Positions 30,377 to 39,119 of a DNA stretch of 64,000 nt are shown one piece after another. A model generated the notes under the pieces. The model ran no database searches. It was not told the origin of the DNA and worked only from the letters and a program-made list of their open reading frames with translations. The translations under genes and the position numbers were made by a program. Source of the stretch: Spartobacteria bacterium LR76 (GTDB lineage Bacteria; Verrucomicrobiota; Verrucomicrobiia; Chthoniobacterales; Terrimicrobiaceae); assembly GCA_003054655.1 (NCBI GenBank), contig QAYZ01000015.1, forward strand, positions 248,001 through 312,000, written 5' to 3'. Each line of letters opens with the position of its first letter. The first letter of the stretch is position 1.

Positions 30377-30452
30377 TGGTGGAGCCATGGGGATTCGAAC
30401 CCCAGACCTCCTCAATGCCATTGAGGCGCTCTACCAACTGAGCTATGACCCC
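30377..30452 (-). tRNA. tRNA-Ala (anticodon GGC)
   Basis: A 76-base cloverleaf on the minus strand: acceptor GGGGTCA paired with TGGCTCC, including the G3-U70 pair that identifies tRNA-Ala; D-arm GCTCAGTTGGTAGAGC; anticodon arm CCTCA-ATGGCAT-TGAGG with anticodon GGC; T-arm around GGTTCGAATCC; and encoded CCA. It reads alanine codon GCC. Its 3' part is the integration site of the adjacent element and was restored by the element's own 46-bp copy. Confidence 0.96.
30380..30425. repeat. Right attachment repeat within tRNA-Ala
   Basis: 46 bp identical to 17012-17057. It spans discriminator base to anticodon stem of the intact tRNA-Ala. Together with the left copy it defines a 13,368-bp insertion unit. 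Confidence 0.92.
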
Positions 30453-30514
30453 TTGAATTTGGGAGGGCTGATAATCTCTGCTTTCCGAAATAATGCAAGG
30501 GATAAAATTTCCCG

Positions 30515-31588
30515 TTATTTGTAAATCGCGTGATCGATCCAGAACGGGTCTGCGGAAACCTTGCGGAAGGCCTCAAGGGATTTCGGCGAGGAGGTGACGC
30601 GCAGGTTGCTGTAGGATCCGTCGGCATTCTCCCATCGTTCGTTCCACACGACGGCGGCCTTCAGTCGCGGCATGCGGGTTTTCATGTACTGCACGGCGTC
30701 GACGATCCACTGATCCTTGGGTCCGATGGCGGGAAACTCTCCGATCCCCCACTCCGCCAGCATGATCGGCTTGGTCGGACTGATGGCGGCAAGTTCGTCG
30801 TATCCCTGCCGAAAGGTCGACTCGACGGTGAACCATGGGTCGCCGGGGAACTGCGCGCCATAGGCACTCAGACCGAGCCAGTCGACATAGTCGTCACCGG
30901 GGTAGTAGGCGGCCATGGAATTCCAGGGGTCCGGGGGAGCGTTCTGGTTGTTGACGTGAAAGACCCAGAGGATGTTCTTCGCCCCGCGGGCGCGGACGCG
31001 GTCGACGACGTAGCGGTAGGCCTTTTTATAGGTCTCTGGACCGGCGAAAAGGCCGTTGCCCAGCGGCTGATCCGCGCCATTACGAAACCCAGACCACGGG
31101 AACCAGGTGCCGTTCATCTCGATGCCCCAGGCGACGAGCATGGGATGGCCAAAGGCCTTGGCGGCGTCGGCCCATTGGTCGATGTAGGCATCCCATTTGC
31201 CGTCCAGGATCGACTGGAGGCTGAACTGATCCGGCGGGTGGTCCTGTTGATAGGGCCGATCCCAGGGAGACCAATAGACCAGCGGGATGGAACCATGGCG
31301 GCTGATGATATCCATGTTGCGGCGGGGAAACCGCTGTTCGCCCCAGTAGCTGGAGGAGGCGATGATGGCGAGGCGGCGTCCGGTTTCCTGCTCGAAGCTC
31401 TCGATGCCCTCCAGGGTCACATCATCCTCGTGATCACCGAAGTCGAGGTAACCGCCATTATACGCGCCAATCGCGGGAACCTTGAAGGTCTTCGGAGCGG
31501 AGGCTGGAGCGGGCGGCGGAGGCACGGGTTTGGAGCACGAGGCGAGCGCGGCCGTGCAGACCAGGGCGAGGAAATGGGAGATTCTCAC
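30515..31588 (-). CDS. GH26-like glycoside hydrolase lipoprotein
   Basis: A 357-residue lipoprotein: GTG start at 31588, signal VRISHFLALVCTAALASC with lipobox Cys, then a Pro-rich spacer. The barrel shows the GH26-type pattern: acid/base Glu in AWGIEMNGTWFPWSG, the VFHVNNQN and YYPGDDYVDWLGLSAYG strands, and the nucleophile Glu in IMLAEWGIGEFP. GH26 enzymes cleave beta-mannans or related beta-glycans. The start codon overlaps the stop of the large GT2/deacetylase gene (GTGA), so it is translationally coupled to it. It probably trims or releases the polymer made by that protein. Confidence 0.85.
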   Translation of the reverse strand: MRISHFLALVCTAALASCSKPVPPPPAPASAPKTFKVPAIGAYNGGYLDFGDHEDDVTLEGIESFEQETGRRLAIIASSSYWGEQRFPRRNMDIISRHGSIPLVYWSPWDRPYQQDHPPDQFSLQSILDGKWDAYIDQWADAAKAFGHPMLVAWGIEMNGTWFPWSGFRNGADQPLGNGLFAGPETYKKAYRYVVDRVRARGAKNILWVFHVNNQNAPPDPWNSMAAYYPGDDYVDWLGLSAYGAQFPGDPWFTVESTFRQGYDELAAISPTKPIMLAEWGIGEFPAIGPKDQWIVDAVQYMKTRMPRLKAAVVWNERWENADGSYSNLRVTSSPKSLEAFRKVSADPFWIDHAIYK

Positions 31589-34500
31589 GGTTGGGCGGGG
31601 ACAAGGTTGCCGCGTCGCTCGAGCTTGCCCCATCCCACCCAGGCGCCCTGGAGGATTTGCAGGATGGAGCGCCAGACCACGTAGGCCAGGAGCGGTCGAT
31701 ACACGAAGCGCATCGGAATGATCCACAGCGACCGGCTGAGCTTCTCGCCCTCAATTACGCAGGCGATGAAGGCCAGCAGAAGGTCGCAGATGAGGAAGGC
31801 CAGGAAGTAACCCACAAAGGGCAGCCCGCCTCCGGAAAGGATCGACACGATGAGAAGGAAATCCACCAGCGGGATCGCCGCCACGAGGATGATCTGGAAG
31901 ATGACGACACCTGGCAGGCTGAAGCAGCCGAGCCAGCCGTAACGCGCGCTCAGGATCATGTCGCGGTGTTTCCACAGGCACTGCATGGTGCCGTAAGCCC
32001 AGCGAAAGCGTTGCCTGGCGAGGCCCGACATGGTCTCGGGAGCCTCGGTCCAGGCGATGGCGTCAGGCGTGTACGTCACACGCCAGCCGCGCCGATGCAG
32101 GCTGAGCGTGAGGTCGGTATCCTCGGCCAGCGTATCAAAGGCAAAGCCGCCGCAGTCCTCGATGGCGGATTTGCGGAAAGCGCTGATCGCGCCCGGGACG
32201 ACGGTGATGGCGTTGATCCTGTCGTAGGCGCGGCGGTCGAGATTGAACCCGCAGGTGTACTCGAGGCTCTGGAACTTGGTGACCCAGTTGCGGATGTTGC
32301 CGACCTTGGCATGGCCGGAAACCGCGCCCACCCTGGGATCGGCCAGCGGCGCAACGAGATGGCGCAGCGTGTCGCGCTGGAAATGGGTGTCGGCATCGAG
32401 AAAGACGATCATCTCATGGCGCGCCACCTCGCAGCCTCGCGAGAGGGCGACGGCCTTGCCCGCGTTTGCCTGTTGGATGAGACGGACGCGCGGTTCGGTG
32501 GCGGCGAACTCCTCGACCTTGCCCGCCGTGCCGTCGGAGGACCCGTCATCGACGACCACCACCTCGACCTCGCCCTGGTAGTCGGTATTGAGCAGGGCCT
32601 TCAGTGTTCCGTCGATCACCTTGGCTTCATTGTAGGCGGCCACGACGATCGAGATGGGCGGAGCGAAGCTCTCCTGCGGCTCGCGCTTGCGCCATGCCAG
32701 CGCCAGCGCGGCCATGATGCCGCTGCGCGCCAGGGTGATCAGGCAGGCGATGATCATGAAGGCCCAGATGAAATCCTCGGTCCAGTGCGCCAGGGCGAGG
32801 GCGATATTGGAAATGATCAGCGGTGCGGTGGCGGCGTCGATCGCGAGCTTCGGCATGGACTGATCCCGCTTCAGCCCCATGATGGCTCCCACGCGAACGA
32901 TCTGGTCGCCGCGATCCTGCAGGAAGTCGAGGATGCGGGGCAGCGCCTCCACCGTCTGGCTGCGATCCCCGCCCGCATCGTGCAGCAGGATCACGCTGCC
33001 GGTGAGACGCTCCTCCCGCACGCGGCGGACGATGGCGTCCGCTCCGGGCCGCGCCCAATCCTGCGGGTCGACGCTTTCGCCAACCGTGAGGTAACCCATC
33101 GTGCTCGCCTGGGCGATGGGCCGCAGATCGGAGAGACTGGCGGGCATGGAATCCGCGTTGTACGGCGGACGGAAAAGGAGGGGCGACCGCTTCGTGATCC
33201 ATTCAAAGAGCCGCTCGGTGGCATTCAGCTCCAGTATGGTCTGATCCGTGCTGACCTCCCCGAGATTCGGATGCGTGTAGGTATGGCTGCCGATCTCGTG
33301 CCCCTCGCGCAGGATGCGGCGCACGAGATCCGGGTGCTCCTCCGCATGCTTGCCGAGGATGAAGAAGGTGGCGTGCACTCGGCGCGCCTTGAGGATGTCG
33401 AGGATCTTGGGCGTCCACTCGGGATCGGGACCGTCGTCGAAGGAAAGCGCCACCCGGTGCGGATTGAAGCCGCCCCAGTGTACCGCCACGGGGTAAACCG
33501 GCCAGGAGGTGAAGGTTTCCGTCAGATAGCCCGAGGCATCTGTATTGACTTCCCTCCGTCCGCCGTGGGACTCAAGTTCCGCACGGATAAAGTCCCCCTC
33601 GCCCACATGAGCGATCACGGCCCCCGGGTCCAGGTACTCAAGGTAGGTCTGGCGGTGGCGGCTGCCGATGGTACTCTCGTTTTTGCCAAAGGCCTTCCAG
33701 ATCGCGGGGTCCTCGCTACCCAGGCGGTTGACCATGATGCCCCCGGTTTTCTGGTCGCCGGCCGCTTTGAGCTGGTTGGCGAAAGTCGTCGCATCGAGGA
33801 ACCACACCTCGTGGGTCTCGCCCTCATAGCCGTAGGAGAAGGAGGGATTGTAATATGGTGCCTGGCTGCTGACGCCCGCCGTGCTGGCGCGCTGGGCGCG
33901 AGCCATGGCATCGGCAAAGCTCAGCGTCGTCGCATGGGTCTTGGTCGTGTTCCAGTCATACCCATAGGCACCGATGGAAATGATCCATTGCGAAGGGTCC
34001 CCATAGCCAAGCAGCGCCTTGAGCCAGCCCTCAAACCAAGGCTGGGCGGCCACGGGGCCGGGAGCGTCCTGCTCGGCATTCTCGTCATGCAACTGCGCCA
34101 CCATGCGGTCGACCACGCCGGGAATCTGCTCGAGGTCGAAGACCTTGAGATCATCGCCGACCGGGATGCTCAGCCAGAGCTCGCGGTCATCCTGGTGCAG
34201 CGCATCGCGGATCTGGCCGAGAAAAGCGGTCAGCCGATCGGAAAACGCAGGGTCAAGCCCCTGCCAGTCGAGGAGGACACCGGCAGCCCCGATATCGCGC
34301 AAGGAGTCGCGGAGAGCCTTGATAAAATGCTGCTGCTGGGCGGCATCGCTCTCCAGCAAGCCCTCGATCGCATCGCTATCCCACGAGTCGCCCGAGGCGT
34401 TCGTCATCACCGGCACCATCCTGGCACGAGAGCTATGCAGCAGGGAAAGCACGCTGGGCTCGACCTCGACCCGGATATGAGCTGGGACGCCGCCAACGGA

Positions 34501-34893
34501 CATGATCTCCGGGCAGACATGGGTCAACTCCCCGGCGTGGGCGGCAAAGGAGGCCAGACTGCGCTGGTCGCCATCATCGAGGATGGCCGCCCGCACCTCT
34601 CCGCTCTTCGCCAGGGCGGCGCGTGTCTGATGCGCGTGACCGAGGGATTTTTGCAACATGGCCTCCCAAGGTTTTCGCTCCGCCATCTGATGGGGTTTTG
34701 CCTCCAGGGCATGCAGCTTCAACCTCAGGGCCATGAGGGAATCCGGCATCTTCAGCATCGGCTGAATGAGCAGGGATTTCACAAAGACGACCGAGGCGGC
34801 CAGGACCGCGACGACTGCCACCGCCACCACGATGCGAACCCACGTCCAGCGGCGGCGCTTCGGGTCAAAAAAAACGAAGTCCTCCCTATTCAT
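31585..34893 (-). CDS. Three-domain GH18-like / polysaccharide deacetylase / GT2 glycosyltransferase
   Basis: A 1102-residue membrane protein. A transmembrane helix (20-45) is followed by a GH18-like domain (about 95-430) in which the usual DxE end of the catalytic strand is GVLLDWQ (Gln211 for Glu), so hydrolysis is doubtful. A NodB deacetylase (about 478-665) has ALSFDDGPDP, HEIGSHTYTHPNL (metal His537 and His541), FRPPYN and ILLHDA. A helix near 695-725 precedes a processive GT2 domain (about 746-970) with VVVDDGSS, FLDADT, EDTD and QRFRW. C-terminal membrane helices follow. It should build a beta-linked, probably N-acetylhexosamine polymer and deacetylate it on the outside. The GH26-like lipoprotein gene is coupled downstream. 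Confidence 0.92.
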   Translation of the reverse strand: MNREDFVFFDPKRRRWTWVRIVVAVAVVAVLAASVVFVKSLLIQPMLKMPDSLMALRLKLHALEAKPHQMAERKPWEAMLQKSLGHAHQTRAALAKSGEVRAAILDDGDQRSLASFAAHAGELTHVCPEIMSVGGVPAHIRVEVEPSVLSLLHSSRARMVPVMTNASGDSWDSDAIEGLLESDAAQQQHFIKALRDSLRDIGAAGVLLDWQGLDPAFSDRLTAFLGQIRDALHQDDRELWLSIPVGDDLKVFDLEQIPGVVDRMVAQLHDENAEQDAPGPVAAQPWFEGWLKALLGYGDPSQWIISIGAYGYDWNTTKTHATTLSFADAMARAQRASTAGVSSQAPYYNPSFSYGYEGETHEVWFLDATTFANQLKAAGDQKTGGIMVNRLGSEDPAIWKAFGKNESTIGSRHRQTYLEYLDPGAVIAHVGEGDFIRAELESHGGRREVNTDASGYLTETFTSWPVYPVAVHWGGFNPHRVALSFDDGPDPEWTPKILDILKARRVHATFFILGKHAEEHPDLVRRILREGHEIGSHTYTHPNLGEVSTDQTILELNATERLFEWITKRSPLLFRPPYNADSMPASLSDLRPIAQASTMGYLTVGESVDPQDWARPGADAIVRRVREERLTGSVILLHDAGGDRSQTVEALPRILDFLQDRGDQIVRVGAIMGLKRDQSMPKLAIDAATAPLIISNIALALAHWTEDFIWAFMIIACLITLARSGIMAALALAWRKREPQESFAPPISIVVAAYNEAKVIDGTLKALLNTDYQGEVEVVVVDDGSSDGTAGKVEEFAATEPRVRLIQQANAGKAVALSRGCEVARHEMIVFLDADTHFQRDTLRHLVAPLADPRVGAVSGHAKVGNIRNWVTKFQSLEYTCGFNLDRRAYDRINAITVVPGAISAFRKSAIEDCGGFAFDTLAEDTDLTLSLHRRGWRVTYTPDAIAWTEAPETMSGLARQRFRWAYGTMQCLWKHRDMILSARYGWLGCFSLPGVVIFQIILVAAIPLVDFLLIVSILSGGGLPFVGYFLAFLICDLLLAFIACVIEGEKLSRSLWIIPMRFVYRPLLAYVVWRSILQILQGAWVGWGKLERRGNLVPAQP

Positions 34894-34989
34894 GGACCGA
34901 CCCGAGGCCGGTCTTCACCGGCCCTGCGCTTCTGAAAAAACATTGCCCTGATACGACAACGGAAATCCCGCCGTCGTTCAATCAGAGCC

Positions 34990-36090
34990 TTACGTACCGA
35001 GGAGCAGGCGGGCCGGATTCTCGATGCAATCCTTCACCCGCACGAGGAAGGTCACGGCCTCCTTGCCGTCCACCACACGGTGGTCGTAGCTGAGGGCGAG
35101 GTACATCATCGGGCGGATGACGACCTGACCTTTTTCGGCGACCGGACGCTCCAGGATCTTGTGCATGCCCAGGATGCCGCTCTGCGGTGGGTTCAGGATC
35201 GGCGTGCTGAGGAGCGAGCCGTAGACGCCGCCGTTGGAGATGGTAAAGACGCCTCCCTGGAGGTCATCCAGCGAGATTTTTCCCTCGCGGGCCTTCACGG
35301 CGTACTCGCCAAGTTCCTGCTCGATCTCGGCGAACGACTTCTTGTCGCAATCGCGGAGCACCGGGACCATGAGTCCTTTTTCCGTGCCCACGGCGACGCC
35401 GATGTCGAAGTAGTGATTCTGGATCAGCTCATCGCCATCAAGGCGGGAGTTGATCGCCGGGGTGGCCTTGAGCGCATCGACGACGGCTTTGACGAAGAAC
35501 GACATGAAGCCGAGCTTGATGCCGTGCTTCTTCACGAATTCGTCCTGCATCGCCTTGCGCAGGCTCATCACGGTGCTCATGTCGCACTCGTTGAAGGTGG
35601 TGAGGATCGCAGCGGTGTGCTGGGCGTTGACGAGCTGGGTCGCGATTTTACGGCGGAGCGGAGTCAGCTTCTTGCGGGTCGTGCGTCCGTCCTCGGAAAC
35701 CGGAGCAGCCGGCTTGGCGGCGGGTTTCGGCGCGGGAGCGGGCTTGGCAGGCTCAGCAGCCTTCGGCGCGGGAGCGGGTTCTGGTTTGGCGGGAGCTGGC
35801 TCAGCCTGCGGAGCAGCCGCCTTGGGGGCTTCCTCCTTGGGAGCCGGGGCGGCACCGCCAGCTTCGATCAAAGCAACGACCTGACCGATTTTCACCTCAT
35901 CGCCCTCGGCGGCCTGGGTCTTGAGGACGCCGGCTTCCGGAGAGTTGACCTCCGTCGAGACCTTGTCGGTCTCCAGGGTGAAGAGGACTTCGCCGGCCGA
36001 GACGGTCTCTCCGTCCTTCTTGTGCCAGGTCGAGATGATGCCGGAGGTAATGGATTCTCCGACGACGGGAACTTTGACTTCAACGCTCAT
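34990..36090 (-). CDS. sucB: 2-oxoglutarate dehydrogenase E2, dihydrolipoyl succinyltransferase
   Basis: A 366-residue E2 core protein of the TCA-cycle 2-oxoglutarate dehydrogenase complex. The lipoyl domain is at 2-76 with lipoylated Lys43 in ETDKVSTEV. An Ala/Pro-rich linker (about 78-135) leads directly into the catalytic domain, with [10 protein letters not shown] and active-site His337 in [12 protein letters not shown]. The peripheral subunit-binding domain normally between linker and catalytic core is not present, which explains the length of 366 against about 405 in E. coli. It lies 18 bp downstream of the E1 gene on the same strand. No E3 gene is nearby. Confidence 0.95.
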   Translation of the reverse strand: MSVEVKVPVVGESITSGIISTWHKKDGETVSAGEVLFTLETDKVSTEVNSPEAGVLKTQAAEGDEVKIGQVVALIEAGGAAPAPKEEAPKAAAPQAEPAPAKPEPAPAPKAAEPAKPAPAPKPAAKPAAPVSEDGRTTRKKLTPLRRKIATQLVNAQHTAAILTTFNECDMSTVMSLRKAMQDEFVKKHGIKLGFMSFFVKAVVDALKATPAINSRLDGDELIQNHYFDIGVAVGTEKGLMVPVLRDCDKKSFAEIEQELGEYAVKAREGKISLDDLQGGVFTISNGGVYGSLLSTPILNPPQSGILGMHKILERPVAEKGQVVIRPMMYLALSYDHRVVDGKEAVTFLVRVKDCIENPARLLLGT

Positions 36091-36108
36091 GGGATACTTT
36101 TTTCGGGA

Positions 36109-38859
36109 TTACACCTCGAAGGCTTGCTTGACCAGCGCGGCTTGCTCCCGCTGGTGCATCTGCATGGTGCCGGAGGCCGGACTCGCGCTCGCGGGACGGC
36201 CTGCATAATAAATATAGCCGGGGAAGAGATTGAGGAGGCGCGGCAGGATGAATGACCATGCTCCCATGTTCTCCGGCTCCTCCTGACACCACACGAACTT
36301 GCGTGCCTTGGCGTAGAGGGCGACGGTGCGTTTGAGCTTTTCCTCGTAAAGCGGGTAGAGCTGCTCGATGCGGACGATGGCTGTGTCCTCGATCTTGTTC
36401 TCGTCGCGGTACTTGATGAGGTCGTAGTAGACCTTGCCGGAGCAGAACACGACGCGATTGACCTTGCTGGCATCGGCCTCCTTGTCGGCGAGGATCTCGT
36501 AGAATCGGGAGTCCGTGAAGTCCTCGGTCTGCGACACCGCCTTTTCGTAGGTGAGCAGGCTCTTCGGCGTCATGATGACGAGCGGCTTGCGGTATTCCCG
36601 GTGAGCCTGACGGCGCAGAGCGTGGAAGTACTGGGCAGGCGTGGTGAGATTGCACACCTGCATGTTTTCGTTGGCGCAGAGCTGGAGAAAACGCTCCAGG
36701 CGCGCGCTCGAGTGCTCGGGTCCCTGGCCCTCATAGCCGTGCGGCAGGAGCAGCACGATGGAGGTCGGTCGACGCCACTTGCTCTCGGAGGAGGCGATGA
36801 ACTGGTCGATGATGATCTGGGCGCCGTTGGCAAAGTCGCCAAACTGAGCCTCCCAGAGGCAGAGCATCGAGGGGTAGTCCATCGAGTATCCGTAGTCGAA
36901 CCCGAGGACGGCGTACTCGGAAAGCGGGCTGTTGTAGACGCAGAAGCGGGCCTGATCGGGACCGAGGTTCATCAGCGGGATGTACCGCTCGCGATTCACC
37001 TCATCATAGAGCACGCTATGGCGATGGCTGAAGGTACCGCGGCGGCTATCCTGACCGGAGAGACGCACCGGGGTTTTCTCGAGAAGCAGGGAACCGAAGG
37101 CAAGCGCCTCGGCGAAAGCCCAGTTATAGGGGCCTCCCGCCTGCCAGGCCTGGAGTCGGCGATCGAGCAGGATGCGGCGGATCTTGGGCAGCACGCGGAA
37201 GCCCTCCGGCACGGTGGTAAGGCCCGTCACGATCTGGTCGAGCATCTCGCGGGAGATCTTCGTTACTGACGGCTCGTGCGAGTAGGGTGCCTGGAAGATG
37301 GCGGTCGATCCGGCGAACTCGCCCTCTTCCGAGCCATTCTTTTTCTTCGCCTGCTGGAGCGCATCCTCAAGCTCCTGGATCTGCTCGGCCTTGAGGGCGG
37401 CAGCCTCATCGGGAGAGATGGTGCCGAGCGGGAAGATCTGCTTGGCGAAGACCTCGCTCGGGAGCGGATGGGTCTTGATCTTGTTGTAAAGGTCGGGCTG
37501 CGTGAAGGTCGGTTCGTCGCCTTCGTTGTGACCGTGGCGGCGGTAGCAGTAGATATCGATGACGACATCGCGGCCAAACTCCTGGCGAAACTCCAGAGCG
37601 AGGCGGGCGATCTCGACCACCGCGATCGGGTCTTCGCCGTTCACGTGGAAAATCGGCGCGTCGATCATCTTCGCGATTTCCGTACAGTACGGAGTCGAAC
37701 GGGAGTCGGCCGGAAGCGTGGTGAAACCGATCTGGTTGTTCACCACGATGTGGATGGTGCCGCCCGTGCGGTAGCCCGGGAGCTGCGACATGTTGAACAC
37801 CTCAGCCACAACACCCTGCCCAATGAAGGCGGCGTCACCGTGGATAAGGATCGGCACGACCTTCTTGCGCTCACCCGTGTCATTGAGGACACGCTGGCGG
37901 GCGCGGGCCTTGCCCTGTACGACCGGGTCGACGGCCTCGAGGTGGCTCGGGTTGGCGGCGAGAGAGACGCGCACCTCGTACCCGGTCGGGGTGGTGCGGA
38001 CGTTCTCGAAGCCGAGATGGTACTTCACGTCGCCGCTGCCGCCGACAGATTCCGGGCGGAAGTTGCCCTGGAACTCGTTGAAGATCACATCGAGCGGCTT
38101 GTTGACGATGTTTGCCAAAACATTCAGACGGCCGCGATGGGCCATGCCCATGACGATCTCCTGAACACCCCGGGCCTCACTGTTTTGAATGATCGACTCC
38201 AGCGCGGTAATGAGCGTTTCACCACCCTCGAGGGAGAAGCGCTTGCCGCCGTAGGTGGTGTGGAGGAAGTTTTCAAACGTTTCCGCCTCGTAAAGTTTGC
38301 GGAGGATGTCGCGATGCAGGTCGCGATTCGTACGCAGGCTGGAATCGCGATTTTCAAAACGCTCCAACACCCAGTTGCGGATGCGGGGGTTCTGGATGTG
38401 CATGAACTCTGCGCCCACAGTGCTACAGTAGGTCGCACGGAGTTCGTCGATCATCTCGCGAAGACGCATCGGCCTGCCGTCGCGGAACTGGCGGGTGGAG
38501 ACCTCGCGGTCGAGATCCGCCTCCTCAAATCCCAGTTCGTTCAGGGAAAGCAGCGGATTCTCGCGGATGAGGACATCCAGAGGATCGAGATCGGCAATCG
38601 AATGGCCGAGGGTACGATAGGCAAAAACAAGGGCTTCGACCTTGGCCTGAAACAAGCCGTCGCCACCAGCAGCGGGCACGCCATTCAGCGATGCGGCAGG
38701 GGCAGCATCGCCTTCGGCTTCCAGCCGGGCTGAGCCGAGTTCAAAGCCTTCGAAAAATGCTGCCCAATTGGCATCGACCGAGCGGGGGTCAGCCACCCAT
38801 CGGGCATAGTTCTCGTCAATCAGCGCCTCGCTCCATCGAGCGGTAAAGGAACTTTTCAT
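36109..38859 (-). CDS. sucA: 2-oxoglutarate dehydrogenase E1 component
   Basis: A 916-residue ThDP-dependent enzyme that decarboxylates 2-oxoglutarate and succinylates the E2 lipoyl group. The N-terminal E2-binding segment is seen (LIDENYARWVADPRSVDANWAAFFEGF), then FAYRTLGHSIADLDPL, the His-rich GMAHRGRLNVLANI, HGDAAFIGQGVVAEVFNMSQL (ThDP site), NNQIGFTT and the C-terminal pyrimidine-binding part (LWEAQFGDFANGAQIIIDQFI). ATG 38859 is chosen; earlier in-frame starts encode unlikely text. The leader region has a GC-rich hairpin. The E2 gene follows after 18 bp. Confidence 0.95.
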   Translation of the reverse strand: MKSSFTARWSEALIDENYARWVADPRSVDANWAAFFEGFELGSARLEAEGDAAPAASLNGVPAAGGDGLFQAKVEALVFAYRTLGHSIADLDPLDVLIRENPLLSLNELGFEEADLDREVSTRQFRDGRPMRLREMIDELRATYCSTVGAEFMHIQNPRIRNWVLERFENRDSSLRTNRDLHRDILRKLYEAETFENFLHTTYGGKRFSLEGGETLITALESIIQNSEARGVQEIVMGMAHRGRLNVLANIVNKPLDVIFNEFQGNFRPESVGGSGDVKYHLGFENVRTTPTGYEVRVSLAANPSHLEAVDPVVQGKARARQRVLNDTGERKKVVPILIHGDAAFIGQGVVAEVFNMSQLPGYRTGGTIHIVVNNQIGFTTLPADSRSTPYCTEIAKMIDAPIFHVNGEDPIAVVEIARLALEFRQEFGRDVVIDIYCYRRHGHNEGDEPTFTQPDLYNKIKTHPLPSEVFAKQIFPLGTISPDEAAALKAEQIQELEDALQQAKKKNGSEEGEFAGSTAIFQAPYSHEPSVTKISREMLDQIVTGLTTVPEGFRVLPKIRRILLDRRLQAWQAGGPYNWAFAEALAFGSLLLEKTPVRLSGQDSRRGTFSHRHSVLYDEVNRERYIPLMNLGPDQARFCVYNSPLSEYAVLGFDYGYSMDYPSMLCLWEAQFGDFANGAQIIIDQFIASSESKWRRPTSIVLLLPHGYEGQGPEHSSARLERFLQLCANENMQVCNLTTPAQYFHALRRQAHREYRKPLVIMTPKSLLTYEKAVSQTEDFTDSRFYEILADKEADASKVNRVVFCSGKVYYDLIKYRDENKIEDTAIVRIEQLYPLYEEKLKRTVALYAKARKFVWCQEEPENMGAWSFILPRLLNLFPGYIYYAGRPASASPASGTMQMHQREQAALVKQAFEV

Positions 38860-38886
38860 TCGAAATGAGTCTCTATGTAAAGAAAG

Positions 38887-38908
38887 GGGGCGGCATGTTG
38901 GCCGCCCC
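38887..38908. promoter_or_regulatory. Hairpin in the leader of the 2-oxoglutarate dehydrogenase operon
   Basis: GGGGCGGC and GCCGCCCC form a perfect 8-bp stem around ATGTTG, 28-50 bases before the E1 start. On the transcribed strand it is followed by CTTTCTTT. It could be a weak attenuator. The remaining 210 bp up to the divergent ABC gene hold no recognised gene. Confidence 0.35.
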
Positions 38909-39119
38909 GTAACACTACCTCTGCACCTTGCAGGATGAAAACGCGAAGCGCAAGCTAACATCCCGCAAACTCGCAGAAACGAGGACAAGGAAGCGCAAGC
39001 CGAACGAATAAAGCACCTTACGAACGGAATTTTTCCAATGCCCAACGACTTTCCGGCCAATTTTTACGCCACGCCGCTTGAAAGAGGTCCAAAACCACGG
39101 TAAACGAACAGATTCCCTA

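Larger units (their letters stand above)
17012..30425. mobile_element. Integrated element (about 13.4 kb) in tRNA-Ala(GGC)
   Basis: The boundaries are two identical 46-bp repeats, one inside the intact tRNA-Ala gene. Just inside the left repeat lies a tyrosine integrase gene. The content is mobile in character: excisionase-like HTH proteins, a DnaB-N/RecA-like ATPase with a neighbouring iteron-like array, terminase-small-like and tape-measure-like proteins, then cargo genes of lower GC near the right end (Schlafen-type, Lar-like, soluble/membrane pair). No large terminase, portal, capsid protein, relaxase or conjugation genes were recognised. It is therefore neither a complete prophage nor a classical ICE. 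A phage satellite or a helper-dependent integrative element is the working interpretation. Confidence 0.9.

Noticed and set aside
31591-34935. Open frame of 1114 codons antisense to the GH18/NodB/GT2 gene
   Set aside because: Composition is a mirror of a GC-rich gene on the other strand and shows no domain. The opposite strand encodes three clear domains.
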